A DNA stretch of 64,000 nucleotides from Muraenolepis orangiensis (Eukaryota > Chordata > Actinopteri > Gadiformes > Muraenolepididae). Positions 23,852 through 37,319 of the stretch are shown here, piece by piece (within the stretch, counting starts at the first letter, position 1; the number at the start of each line of letters is the position of its first letter). The translations under genes were made by a program, and so were the position numbers. The notes beneath the pieces were generated by a model that saw only the letters and a program-made list of their open reading frames with translations, did not search any database and was not told the DNA's origin. The stretch is from the NCBI GenBank assembly GCA_027704905.1, contig CM051000.1, positions 16,012,528 through 16,076,527 on the forward strand, read 5' to 3'.

Positions 23852-24103
23852 ATCTGCAGCAGGACCTACGATAAGGATCGCCTCCCTCACTTCATCTCAG
23901 AGGCCCAGTGCTCCCTGCAGGGCTGCCTGAACGACCAGGGCACAGAGGACATCAGGCTGGAGTCTAAGCCTATCTGGTTCCAGACGCTGTTCCTGCGCAG
24001 GGTGAAGAGCCCTGATAGCAAGAGCTACCACTACCGCCTGGAGTCCAAGCTTATCACCGTGGGCTGCACCTGTGTCAAACCCAGCATCACTCACCAGCAC
24101 TGA
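23114..24103 (+). CDS. il17a/f-like: Interleukin-17A/F-like cytokine, four-cysteine copy (3 exons)
   Basis: Second secreted IL-17 family cytokine. Exons are 23114-23134, 23438-23598 and 23860-24103 (phases 0, 2; all GT/AG), 141 residues. MIWARNL plus VVCILFIMTTVLM forms the signal peptide. Exon 2 ends with an N-glycosylation site (NHST) next to the SPW motif. Exon 3 holds PHFISEAQCSLQGC, the W-F-Q-T-L-F-L-R strand, YHYRLESK and VGCTCVKP. The mature chain has only four cysteines, the two knot pairs (AQC/QGC and GCTC). The early CP cysteine and the one before the S-F-R-L-E-K strand, which are present in the minus-strand paralog and in IL-17A/F, are missing. The 3' UTR has ATTTA motifs (about 24310, 24430) as in unstable cytokine mRNAs, and AATAAA at 24455. 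Confidence 0.92.
23791..23847 (+). repeat. (CT)n microsatellite forming the intron 2 pyrimidine tract
   Basis: About 27 CT repeats, preceded by TCTG repeats, directly upstream of the acceptor at 23859. The repeat is the polypyrimidine tract of the last intron of the IL-17 gene. Confidence 0.95.
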
Positions 24104-24108
24104 TCCAA

Positions 24109-24181
24109 GAGCACACACACACACACACACACACATGCACACGCACACGCACACGCACACGCACACGCACACACACACACA
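24109..24181. repeat. (CA)n/(CACG)n microsatellite in il17 3' UTR
   Basis: CA repeats mixed with ACGC units, starting 6 bp after the stop codon of the plus-strand IL-17 gene, so transcribed in its 3' UTR. Confidence 0.95.
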
Positions 24182-24454
24182 CAGTCTCTTGTGTGTGAAT
24201 GAAAGTGTCTGTTGTTAGACACCTTGGAAGGCATTTTATAACTTGAAGTTTGATAACATTGCTCATGTAAAACGTGTTGGGCTATTTAGTATGGGGTTTA
24301 TTTTATATTTATATTGTTCTGGAACGATGGAAATATAAGGGTATAATGTATTGAAGCTATTTTTTTGTAAATCAGCCAGAAATATTATTTTTGTATTGTT
24401 TTATATAATAATGGGTTTGATTCTGACAGTATTTATTAAACATCAACAAAAACA

Positions 24455-24460
24455 AATAAA
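24455..24460 (+). terminator. Polyadenylation signal of plus-strand il17 gene
   Basis: AATAAA about 350 bp after the stop codon, downstream of AU-rich sequence. It is the first canonical signal after the gene. Confidence 0.6.
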
Positions 24461-24479
24461 AAAATATCCCATGAAAAGT

Positions 24480-24844
24480 TATATGGATATCCTTTTAATT
24501 CCGGTCTGAAATTGAAAATATAATGCAATTTCTGTACATTGTCATCATCATCACAATCATCATCATCACCACCATACCCTGACTGCCTTTCATTACAGCT
24601 TAACAGTTAACGCTGACTTCTAAAGAAGCATTGAACACATAGGCTACCACATGTAATGGACACGTAGAACCCAGCCTGCGAGTGTGAACATAAAGCACAT
24701 TGCTTTGTGTGTGTTATATTGACTTTGGTGAGGTATACACATGGCCACTCCTATGCATGGAAAATTCATGCATGCATGACTGCAGAGCCACACATATGCA
24801 CACAGACGTAAACACACACACAAACACACTCACACACAGAAACA

Positions 24845-24886
<42 letters not shown>

Positions 24887-26291
24887 GACAGACAGACAGA
24901 CACACACACACACCTGCAGTGTCTCGACATCATACTTTGACAAGCAAAAGCATGACAAACACAGGCAGAAAAACCACGTTGTCGCTGCCGGCAGTGACAG
25001 CTCTCTGAGTGGACTGATGATGCAGCTAAGTAGCAAACAATTCTCCTCAGCATTCTCTTCTTTTCAGAGTCTCTTGTAAAAGAGTATTGATTCTACAGGC
25101 ATGTAGTCAGGCACATTTCTCCTCTTGCATCGGCGATGTCACCTCCCCCTCCACTCTGGTTTTCAAAGTCCCCTCTTCACAATGGGACAGTCTTAGACAA
25201 GGACTTAGCTCCTGGCTAGTCTAGCCGTCAATCCTGAGGTGATTAGCCTCCAAAATGGCTTCCAAAATAAGTTCAGCTTGTGTTGTGATCAGGCCATCAT
25301 GACACCTATTGAAAGTAAACGGACAAAAAGGGGGGGAGGGGAGAGATCAAGTTATGCCCACATGCTCGTGAAAAAGTGAACAAACAAACAAAGAATTCAA
25401 AACGCGATGGATCGTACTTAACAATAAACAATCACAAAACGCAAACCATACAGACAAAAATGTTCAGTTAGTTGTTACTTTTAATTCATTTCAAGTGGAT
25501 AGCTTTTACACTGAATTTAAACATCACAAATGTATCTCAATGAGCGATGAACTTAATGCAGGGAATTTAAGAGTTCATCATGTTAAACTCTTTGAAAACA
25601 CCAATTACATCAAGAAGCAAAACTGAACGATTTGACAACTCACAAACACATGTCTACAATAAAACATGGCACACGAAGGTGTCACTATATCGACGCAATT
25701 CAGAAAACTAAATAAAACACGACTTTGAACCACAACACACATAAAGGAGCTGATTTAAAAAAAATGCAATATCAACTAATTCGATAGGAATTTGTAAGTA
25801 AATAAAAAAGGTAAGTACAACTCAAAATAATTGTACTTACATTATTTTTACACTTATGTTATCATAAGTTATGTTATCAGACATTTCATACACTACATTT
25901 TCCAAGATATTCATGAATGCTAATGTAATGTGAATACTTTGATGTATCTTCAAATTGTTCAAATTGTATTTTTTATATTTTCTAATACCTCATGTCTTCT
26001 AAAATAAATACTGACATGGTACTTTCTTGCCAACAATGTGCCAATGGCTTCAATACGCCTATATCAAAAGGACAGGATATGTGTGCTTGTCGGGTCCCCT
26101 CTTCAGCAACCAAATTAATAAAAAGCGAAGGCAATCTGAATCAGCTTTTACTTCAGTTCTTGATCGTTATTCATTGTCAATTTGTTCTCGCCTGGGTCAG
26201 CCTCTTCCTTACGAATACCCACATGTGTATTCGTTTTACTTATTTTGGAATATTTTTTTGGAATCTAATTTTCTCTCTGTTATCTAAACAG
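24480..26291. other. Intergenic with CA/CAGA microsatellite
   Basis: Contains (CA)n(CAGA)n at 24811-24912 and otherwise AT-rich sequence. The right part is probably the stmn4 3' UTR (minus strand). No other gene was seen. Confidence 0.5.
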
Positions 26292-28201
<1,910 letters not shown>

Positions 28202-28525
28202 GCTGTCTTCTCTGTTATCTTTCCAAGACACGTTGGTGAGATACAAGTATCTGTTCCTGGGGAACACAGAAGCAAATATACCATGAGAACTACTGGTCTT
28301 CAAGGCAGTGAGCGCATAGCTGAGCTAAGGTGTTGTCCCTTTGTGTTATGAAGACACACATGACACACACAGAAACAGACAGACGGCCGCGTGGGGGGCT
28401 GAGAAGGGAGGAGCATGAGAAGAGGAGGCAGGGAAAAGACAGTTTGGTCTTCTTGAAACTAATGCAACGGTTTTGAATAATGAAGAGCTTTTTTTATGAG
28501 ATGCTAAATGTACCGGGGATAATAC

Positions 28526-28564
28526 ACAACACACACGCACACACGCACGCACGCACGCACGCAC

Positions 28565-28650
<86 letters not shown>
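28526..28650. repeat. CA/CACG microsatellite
   Basis: (ACGC)n followed by a long pure (CA)n, within the 5' UTR intron of stmn4. Confidence 0.96.
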
Positions 28651-28654
<4 letters not shown>

Positions 28655-29514
28655 AATGTCCTAATGTGATCGTAATAGACACCTAAATAACCAATTAACA
28701 CCTTCAGCTCATAGTTCCATACAAAGTCAGGGGGCTCGCTGCTGGAAGCGCAGGTAGTTTTAAAAATCGGAAAGAAACCCCTCTCTCAGCAGGGTTCATC
28801 CTGTGTTGAGTGTGAACAACAGGACACTCGCCGCCCACTGCGACGCAATGTAGGCGAGGTGAAAATTAAGGGATATCATGTTGTACACCGACATGCGCAG
28901 TTACAGGGACACACGGCGCGACCCCCCCCCCCCCCCCCACAGCCGTCTCTGTTCAAAGTGGACACAATGTGCTTTCTGACTCGTGGTAGACCCACGGCTA
29001 TCACATGTTCTTGAGTTGGCTTTAAATGCCCGGCCTGGTGTCACATTTAATTTAATTCTATTCTTAATTGTTTTCTTTATTTTATTCTATTCTTTAATTT
29101 AATTCACTCATAAACATGCTGTTTATCATACATAAAGTCATTATACTGAATGACTTAAAACAACATAAAAACAACATTAGTATTGAAAAGGGCATCCGTC
29201 AAGAAGACCAGAAACAAAATGTCACAAATGATTTTTTTTTTTTAGTTATTCTTTTAAGCAGAACAAGCACACAAACACCCCCTCGCATCCTGTGGTGGTG
29301 TGTGTGTTGGCAGAGCGAAACCTGCGGTTCAGAATTAAAACAATGTCAACAGCCCCCCTAGTGAGGGAGAGAGCGAGCAGAGACGCTCTGGTCCTCAAGC
29401 AAACCCAATGATGTCATCGCTAGCGGAGAGCACATCACGTCATCTGCAGCAGATGTTGTGTTCCCCCAAGATGCAGCTTAGGGCTCAGGTGATTTCTTCC
29501 CACTCCCCACACCC

Positions 29515-29552
29515 TCCCCCCCCCCCCCCCACACACACACACACACACATAC
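29515..29552. repeat. Poly-C plus (CA)n
   Basis: A run of about 14 C followed by CA repeats in the stmn4 5' intron. A second poly-C run lies at 28922-28939. Confidence 0.9.
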
Positions 29553-29929
29553 CCAAGCACACACACATGCACTTGAAAATATGTAAATCAAATAGATCTT
29601 AAGCATAAGATCCTAAAATAACTATTTATTTCCTGACAAACAAATCCGACAGCACCTTAAAAAGCATGCCAATGGATGGATGATGTGTGCAGCCATAGCC
29701 AAGATAAGGGAGAAACTAAACATGCAGAACCTGGAACGTGCAACTGAGAATGCTGAATGGTGCACCTTTTTGTGTGCACCATAAAGTCTATTCAGTAAGT
29801 ACGTCTTTACACTTGGTTGCACAGAAGTGCCAAATTAATGGAGAAAAAAAAAAAACCCTTGCTGAGATATATGCTTTGCTGTCCTGAAAATAGGCGTTAT
29901 TTCAGTTGAAGTGAATAAGAATACTCACC

Positions 29930-30045
29930 CTGCAGTGTTTGGTTGCTGGTGATGGTGCTGTGCTGTTATATTTCCACCTCCGTTTTCGTCTCTCCCTTCT
30001 TTACCAGAGCGGGCTCTGTTGCTGTTTGCTCTTCAAGCCGAGCAG
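29930..30045 (-). other. stmn4: Probable stmn4 5' UTR exon
   Basis: The minus strand has CACTGCAGG|GTGAGTATTC, a strong donor at 29929, after a GC-balanced segment without a long frame. It could join an acceptor CCCCAG at about 28257 just before the MTLA exon. The upstream end is arbitrary. Inference from splice consensus and position. Confidence 0.45.
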
Positions 30046-30362
30046 CATCAGGACCAACATCAGCTCTGCTGCATGACATCACTTATTAGCCCTCCTATTG
30101 GCTGGTGGAAACACTGGCTGGTGATTGGCTGGAGAGAGAGCAGCGCGGAGTAGGGAGAGGAGGGGGTATTCGTTGGGAGGAGTAGCAGGGGATGGATTGG
30201 GATTTTAACTCCTTGTGTGCCACATAATATACGATATAGCTGTTTGTTTATTTGAATGAAAACATTTTGAAAGATGTAAAACAAATATTCAAAGACGAGA
30301 AAGGATGGATACATTTGCTGCACAAAATATATTTTCATGCAATAATATTTTCATGCAATAAC

Positions 30363-30411
<49 letters not shown>

Positions 30412-31290
30412 AAGAGAAAAATATATGGACACACACACACACAAACACACACACACATTCCATGCTGTAATTTGGTAGAAAAAGGGACAACATAGATCTT
30501 TAAAAAAAAGATTATGTTTAGAATAGAATAAAGCAAAACCTAAAACCTGATGTAGTGGAAGGCTGTTTGACTGTCACACATGCAACATGACAGGGAAGAA
30601 ATAACAAGTCACAGGTTGATATCCCTGTGAAGTGCCTGTGAGCCAGATGTTTAGGCATGGACACTGTTGAGTCCATCATCCGTACACCGTTTCTATGTAT
30701 TTCTATTTCTAAATGAGCTCTCAACTATCTCAACTAACAGCAAACAACAACTCTACTATACGAAACTACAGACAACTGTGGAACCGTGAATCTGGTTTGA
30801 GCTGGTTTGTTCAGTTAGTGATTTTCTGTGTAAATGTCAGCTCTAAATTTAAAAGTGGATAACAAGCTGTTACTCATCCTCCTCTTCTGTGTGTGTGTCT
30901 CTCTCTCTCTCTCTATCCAATGACAGGAGCACTCAACCCATCTTCCCACAAGCCCTGCCTACCACACACACATGCACACACGCATACACACACTCTTATC
31001 CCCAAGCAGTCTGTCGCCAAGACAAATACAAATCAGTTGCTTCTGTTCACAGAATATTAATATTCATCTGCCCATTTGCTTGTGGTGCATGACACCTTGC
31101 AGCAGGACCATTTAGTGTGAAGAAGCCACCGAACACTGAACACATACCTTTAACCCATTGAATTAACAGTTATCAACTAAATGAGACAGGACAGAGACAG
31201 GCAGTGTGTGCACCAGAGGTTGGTGTAGAAGGGCCGAGCAGAGGCCGGGCAGAGGCCGGGCAGAGGTCTCTGGGCTCGTCCCTACAACAA
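30046..31290. other. stmn4 upstream region and intergenic
   Basis: Probably includes the stmn4 promoter (right after 30045). A (TA)n microsatellite at 30366-30407 and a short CA run follow. No gene was seen. Confidence 0.45.
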
Positions 31291-31294
31291 AGAC

Positions 31295-31690
31295 ACAGGT
31301 AGGTGTCCTGACCCCAATTTGGTGGAATGAAAATCTCGCGGATGTCTTCCGCCGCAGGTTAAAAACTCATCTCTTCAGGAAACACTACTGGATCCTTTCT
31401 CCGAGCGTATCCTCTTATCACTTTTTGTGTACTAGCAATCTTGAGTCGATTGTCTCAGTAGATTGTTAGGTAGATATTGTTCTATATTGTTTGCCAACTT
31501 ATTGTACTTTTACCTGAACTTATTGTACTTTTACCTGAGCACTGGCTCAGTTCTTTGATACTTGTTAGGAATGAAATGCACTTTTGACTCATGGTGACGA
31601 GTTGTTCTCGTCTCCTTTGTTGAAACACACTATTGTAAGTCGCTTTGGATAGAAGCGTCTGCTCAATGACTGTAATGTAATATAATGTAA
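31295..31690 (+). mobile_element. L2-clade LINE 3' fragment
   Basis: Frame LTPIWWNE...DVFRRRLKTHLFRKHYW followed by an L2 3' UTR and the tail GTAAGTCGCTTTGGATAGAA with TGTAATGTAATATAATG. It is very similar to the 3' end of the element at 3.8-4.1 kb, so the same family. Confidence 0.85.
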
Positions 31691-32049
31691 TGATGAGTAG
31701 ATCCGTTTATTGCATGGTTTGACACTGTTCAAACAAGGTGAAACAGGTGGTACATGCCGACGTGTTGGCGCTCATCATGAGTGTTACCACACACTCCACA
31801 GTTGGTAACATCAACAATAACAAATTAATATTACATTAGTAACATTTCACTCCATTGTTCATATACATATTTTGCACTGTCCCATTACAGTGTGTGTGAA
31901 ATCTTTGATCAATGCACTATGCAATTGTATATGTACAGTAAACACTGTTTTCCCTTCCATTATAACACCTTCATTCAGGGTGTATTCCCACCGCAACAAC
32001 AGCGCGTTAAACAGATGCTACCGTTGGCCCCAGATGATTTACTTCAGCG
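31691..32049. other. Intergenic
   Basis: Nothing recognised. Confidence 0.4.
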
Positions 32050-32935
32050 TTGTTCCACAGGTTAGCAGCTACCAAGCAGATGTAGCTAAGGTATCACAGC
32101 TTTTTTCCAGCAGTGGTTGGCAGCTACCTAGCAGGTGTAGCTAAGACATCACAGCTTTGTCCCAGCAGCAGTTAGCAGCTACCAAGCAGATGTAGCTAAG
32201 GTATCACAGCTTTGTTCCAGCAGTGGTTAGCAGCTACCAAGCAGGTGTATCTACGATGATATTACAGCGTTGTTCTGGCAGAGGTTGGCAGCTACCAAGC
32301 AGGTGTAGCTAAGATACCACAGCTTTGTTCCAGCAGCGGTTAGCAGCTACCAAGCATGTGTAGCTTCAACCTATCACAGTGTTGTTCGAGCCGTTAGCAC
32401 CTACCAAGCAGGTGTAGCTAAGACATCACAGCTTTGTTCCAGCAGCAGTTAGCAGCTACCTAGCAGGTGTAGCTAAGATATCACAGCTTTGTTCCAGCAG
32501 CAGTTAGCAGCTACCAAGCAGATGTAGCTAAGGTATCACAGCTTTGTTCCAGCAGTGGTTAGCAGCTACCAAGCAGGTGTATCTACGATGATATTACAGC
32601 GTTGTTCTGGCAGAGGTTGGCAGCTACCAAGCAGGTGTAGCTAAGATACCACAGCTTTGTTCCAGCAGCGGTTAGCAGCTACCAAGCATGTGTAGCTTCA
32701 ACCTATCACAGTGTTGTTCGAGCCGTTAGCACCTACCAAGCAGGTGTAGCTAAGACATCACAGCTTTGTTCCAGCAGCAGTTAGCAGCTACCTAGCAGGT
32801 GTAGCTAAGATATCACAGCTTTGTTCCAGCAGCAGTTAGCAGCTACCAAGCAGGTGTAGCCAAAACATCACAGCTTTGTTCCAGCAGCGGTTAGCAGCTA
32901 CCTAGCATGTGTAGCTGTGATGATATCACAGCATT
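32050..32935. repeat. Minisatellite with 55-bp unit and 332-bp higher-order period
   Basis: About 16 copies of a roughly 55-bp unit built on AGCAGCTACCAAGCAGGTGT, AGCTAAG and TATCACAGCTTTGTTCCAGC. Variant units recur in the same order: CTACGATGATATTACAGCG occurs at 32251 and again at 32583, and the AGCTTCAACCTATCACAGTG variant also recurs about 332 bp apart. This means blocks of six units were duplicated together. Confidence 0.93.
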
Positions 32936-33123
32936 GCCAGGAATAAGGGGGGCAGGGAGCTGACATGCATAATGAACCACACAGATGCACAGAAACACAC
33001 AGATGTCGTGGTCTGTATGGATGGCGGCCTCAGTGAGTCATCCAGCTCAATGAGAGAGGAGTACGAGGTTGGTTTCCCGCAAGCTTCATAAAACTAGAGG
33101 TGCGGCGCAGTATACCATGCACT

Positions 33124-33127
<4 letters not shown>

Positions 33128-33189
<62 letters not shown>

Positions 33190-33289
33190 CCTTGTTGGCT
33201 ATTCTAGTCACGCTAGCCCAGGTGATGTAATGCAGCAGACCTCTGCATGGAGGCAGAATAGATATCCAGTGTGCTGCAAAATAGTGGGG

Positions 33290-33334
<45 letters not shown>

Positions 33335-33356
33335 TTGAAGGACAGGGAAGGCTAGA

Positions 33357-33416
<60 letters not shown>

Positions 33417-33436
33417 GCGTGTGCGTGTGCGTGTGT
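33128..33436. repeat. CA / GA / GT microsatellite triad
   Basis: (CA)n at 33128-33186, (GA)n at 33290-33331 and (GT)n at 33359-33436. The outer arrays are inverted complements of each other with the GA array between them. Confidence 0.95.
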
Positions 33437-33810
33437 TGGGGGGGGTGCATTCGCCACCTGCAAACCAGCATACCTCAGCTCAGCAGCCGATTACCTCACC
33501 CTGAGGGCGGTGGGCTGGCAGCGTCAGTGTGAGCATGTGTGCATGTCAGTGTGTGGGACGGGTGAGTGCGGGGTTGTGGAGAGGAACTGGCTATGCTGTG
33601 GGTGGAAGGGGGCGGCATGGAAGAGAGCAGTGAGTGAATAGCCAAGAAAAAACAACAGAGGATGAGCAGACACGAGTGTGTAGGGGGGAACCGAGGAAAG
33701 AAAGTCAAAGGAAAGAGGAGAGGAGTGTGTGGTAATTAGGACAAACATGAAAATAATTATTCATTCGAGGAGTGGGCAAAGGATTGAGCAGGGAAAAGGA
33801 CACACAAGGC

Positions 33811-33995
33811 GGGAGGAGAGGAGAGGAGAGGAGAGGATAGGAGAGGAAAGGAGAGGAGAGGAGAGGAGGACTAGGTCCCTGCAAGGAAAGCCTCTCCATA
33901 ACAACTGGCACACCGATGATGTCATTTCTAGCCAATCCGGGAACAGCTCTATCAGATGCCTTCTTCAATACCGTATAGTGTGCGTGGGTGTGTGT

Positions 33996-34030
<35 letters not shown>

Positions 34031-34045
34031 TGGGTGTGGGTGTGT
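33811..34045. repeat. Purine (GAGAG)n block and GT-rich microsatellite
   Basis: GGAGAGGAGAGGA-type repeats at 33811-33868 and a GT/GGGTGT array at 33978-34045. Confidence 0.9.
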
Positions 34046-34162
34046 ATGTGGTCCTCATACGTCAATGAAGGGGACAGGATAAACAATTCCTGTACAATGT
34101 TGATGTCCACAAATATATTTTACCAACAGTTACCGACCTAACCTGTTTTGTTGATGTAGTGT

Positions 34163-34262
34163 TGGATTCAAGATTCAAGATTCACAATTCTTTATTTTGG
34201 CCATATGTTACCAGTACAGTGGAATGCTTACTCCCAAACAGTGGAGTTTTGAAACACAGTTT
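34163..34262 (-). mobile_element. LINE 3' tail
   Basis: GATTCAAGATTCAAGATTCA followed by a TTTATT and CAGTGGAATGCTTACTCC block. Read on the minus strand it is a LINE 3' end with the repeated TGAATCT tail. Related ends are at 46890, 52755 and 59431. Confidence 0.55.
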
Positions 34263-35417
34263 ATATATATGCAAATGTAGTATTAATACATGAATTAATA
34301 AAGGAGGGCCTTTAGAGTCCTCAATCTGCAGTGCCATGAATCCATTCCAGTACTGTCTTGCTGTCCATTTTTCGCTCTTTCACTCTCTCACACCACAGAA
34401 AACTGAATGAATTATTAATTCCCCCCCAAAAGAGTATTGTATACTATATTAGGTCTCACTGCAGTGGTTCCTGTGCACACTCACACCTTTTTAGGTTGAA
34501 TGTTTAATTGTTTCATTGGGAGTTGAGTTCATGCGAGAAAACTGTTTTGACCATGCCTGTCAAATGTCATTAGACATTTCTTGGCAATATTGTTCTAGCT
34601 GTGATTCTAAAAAGACAGATTCGTAGAAATCCAAATGTATAAAATAAAATGAGGTCATTCCTGATATGCGCCATAACGCCATTTTCAGCCAGTAAGTTCT
34701 TGATCACAGTAATAGCTTAATTGACTTGGAAATGAGCCCAAAAAATCGTTCACTAACCACCCGAGTGATAAATCGCTTTGATATTCATCCGTTGTAACAC
34801 CTCCTCTCATCACTCCAGGAGTGCAGTACTACGGCGCCCTGCCAGAGCAACATTAAAGGAATGACATCACTTCTGTAAGACCTCATGGTGGGTGAGGTCA
34901 GCATATTCTACTCTCAATTAACATTACAGAGTCAGTGATGTCATTGCAAAGGGGAAAACAACAGAGGAAATGATAGTGACTGTACCATTGGACTAGGGAT
35001 GAATTTTTAAATGTCTAATTTAACAACAATTGAATAACGAAGAATCATTTAACAATAACTTAATAGTTACATTGGCCAACATCAATTCTAATTGTCATAC
35101 TATGATCATTTAAATAGGAAACAGTGATACCATGCAATAAGTAATCCATAGCTACTTTACATCTTTGCGTCTGCAATGATTGCGCAATTGTTATGTTATT
35201 ATTATTGCTGCGCTTTACATGGAACTCCGGGATGATGACTTGAATGTGTTTATTAATATGACGTTTGTTTATCACAACCCAAGTGCATTTGAGCAACGCA
35301 ACCTTCACCTGTATAGGAAATGTTCAGCTGCATTCAGGGACACATTCAGGGAACTAGCACAAAATGACAGGAGGAGATGGCGTTCTAAGAAATGCATAAC
35401 TCCACATTCATCTCATC

Positions 35418-35509
<92 letters not shown>

Positions 35510-35975
35510 CTCCTCCTCAGTCTGTCAATCGGTCTTCATCGGTTGCTTTTGTTCTCTGCGTGTCTGCTGCTGTCATGTCTAGCAGCCCACGGCGAACCAG
35601 GAGGCGGACCAGGACTCATGGGTAGATGTGAACAAGGGAAGGGCGTGTGGGCAAGGGAGATACTGGGCTGTGATCAACATACAACAGCACACAGAATGAA
35701 AACAATGTGGAGAGAGCAGTCGTGTTTAAATGTCACAGCGGAGATGAGTCACCGAAAGGGGGGGTGGTTGGGGTGGGGGGAGACAGGCGGAGGCGCAGGC
35801 TTCGTGAGCACGACTCCTCCACCACGCAGATGGTCGATAGGCAGCAGAGAAAAACCCACCAGATTAAAAAGATTCGAGTCGCCGTTGGCCAGGCGAAGCG
35901 GTTGGCAGAGGTCCAAAATAAAAATAAAAATCCTCCAAAATATCCAATTGAACAAATATAGTCTACGATTCAGGC

Positions 35976-36015
<40 letters not shown>

Positions 36016-36599
36016 TTGGAATTATGTGATCTTGATGCTGACAAAATAGCAAGTGCTCCCATTCAGATACTCATTCATTCCATCAGATGAGCTGAATGGG
36101 AGAAGGAGCGACCCCAGCGGCAGATGGCCGCAGAGGCGTTTTGGGAGCTCCATCCTTCTAGTAGTCAGCGAGCATGGAGTTTGACAGCTGCGCAGATTGA
36201 ATGAAAAAAAACAAAAAAAAAACGGAATACTTACCGAAACTGTTCAGAGTGGCAAGTTTATTTCCTCATGTTTCTCTCTCTCTCAGAATTAGTAGTTTGT
36301 GTTCCACTGTTATGATTTGATCCCCATTTCTAAATCAAATAACTAACTGTACGGAAACCACTAGTGACATACGATATACATCAACATATTTATTTGACAT
36401 GTTACCATGTCATTAATAATGGAAAATATGCTTTTTATTAAGCCGACGTATGTACGTAATAAAGTAGAGCATCCATAGGATGTACGGTTCTGTTTCTTTC
36501 TAAATGACCGAACTGCTCGTATAGGCACACATGCACATAGCAACTGCTTACAAAGTCTGTTGCTGTGAGAATCCATAATAAGTCTATACAACTCAGTGA
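34263..36599. other. Intergenic with (GA)n and (TA)n
   Basis: (GA)n at 35419-35505 and (TA)n at 35979-36011. The long plus-strand frame around the GA array is a product of the repeat. No supported gene. Confidence 0.5.
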
Positions 36600-37319
36600 A
36601 ACGTGTCTTTATTTTCTACAGGTCATAAAATCAAAACAGTCCTTGGACATAATTAACAGAAAAGCAAAAAAACTGCCCTGTTGTTTTTTTAAGATATAAA
36701 AATAGGTTATCTTTTTCACAATGCAGGTGGAGAACCTTGTTTTGCATAAACATTTGAACCCTCTACTATACCAGCCACACACACACACAGCCCTGCTGAA
36801 TGACCCGTAGCCTGGTGGTTTAGCGGCATGCCTCAGAACAGCTGTAAGCAGTAAGCTGAAACACGGCCCTTTAACCACCGTGAGAGAACCAGTGAGCCGC
36901 TCGGGACGCTCGGCTTTAGCCCCACAGGACTGCGATCGGTGCGTTTGCCTTGGAAAGGACACTCGGGCTTCAATTAACTTCAGTACAGAGTGTGCTGGAG
37001 AATAGTGTTGCCTGGTGCAGAGTTTGTTGTTGTTGTTATGGACAGCCTTAGCGATTCATCACTGCCATCAGTCAAATAGAACACAACGATGCAAGCAACT
37101 GCCATGACCTCAGTTAAAAGAAAGTATTTGACCAATTCTCGACCTGCACGGAGTTGAAGCACACGGACTGCTTTCCCTTTACTTCACCCGTTGGATTACC
37201 TTAAAAGGTGGTACACATACATACTCCAATCGGGGTACACACTCAAAACTGTCCTCAATGTTCCACCCGATATTGCCTTGGTGCACTCAATGCAATTTCT
37301 GTGGTCCAGAGGTCAGGGT
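36600..37319 (-). other. gpn1: Probable gpn1 3' UTR
   Basis: No coding sequence. The minus strand has AAATAAAG at about 36608-36613, about 710 bp after the gpn1 stop codon, as the likely polyadenylation signal. Confidence 0.4.

Noticed and set aside
35180..36049. 289-codon plus-strand frame with an Arg-Glu repeat
   Set aside because: It is kept open by the (GA)n array; there is no domain, and it ends in a (TA)n array.
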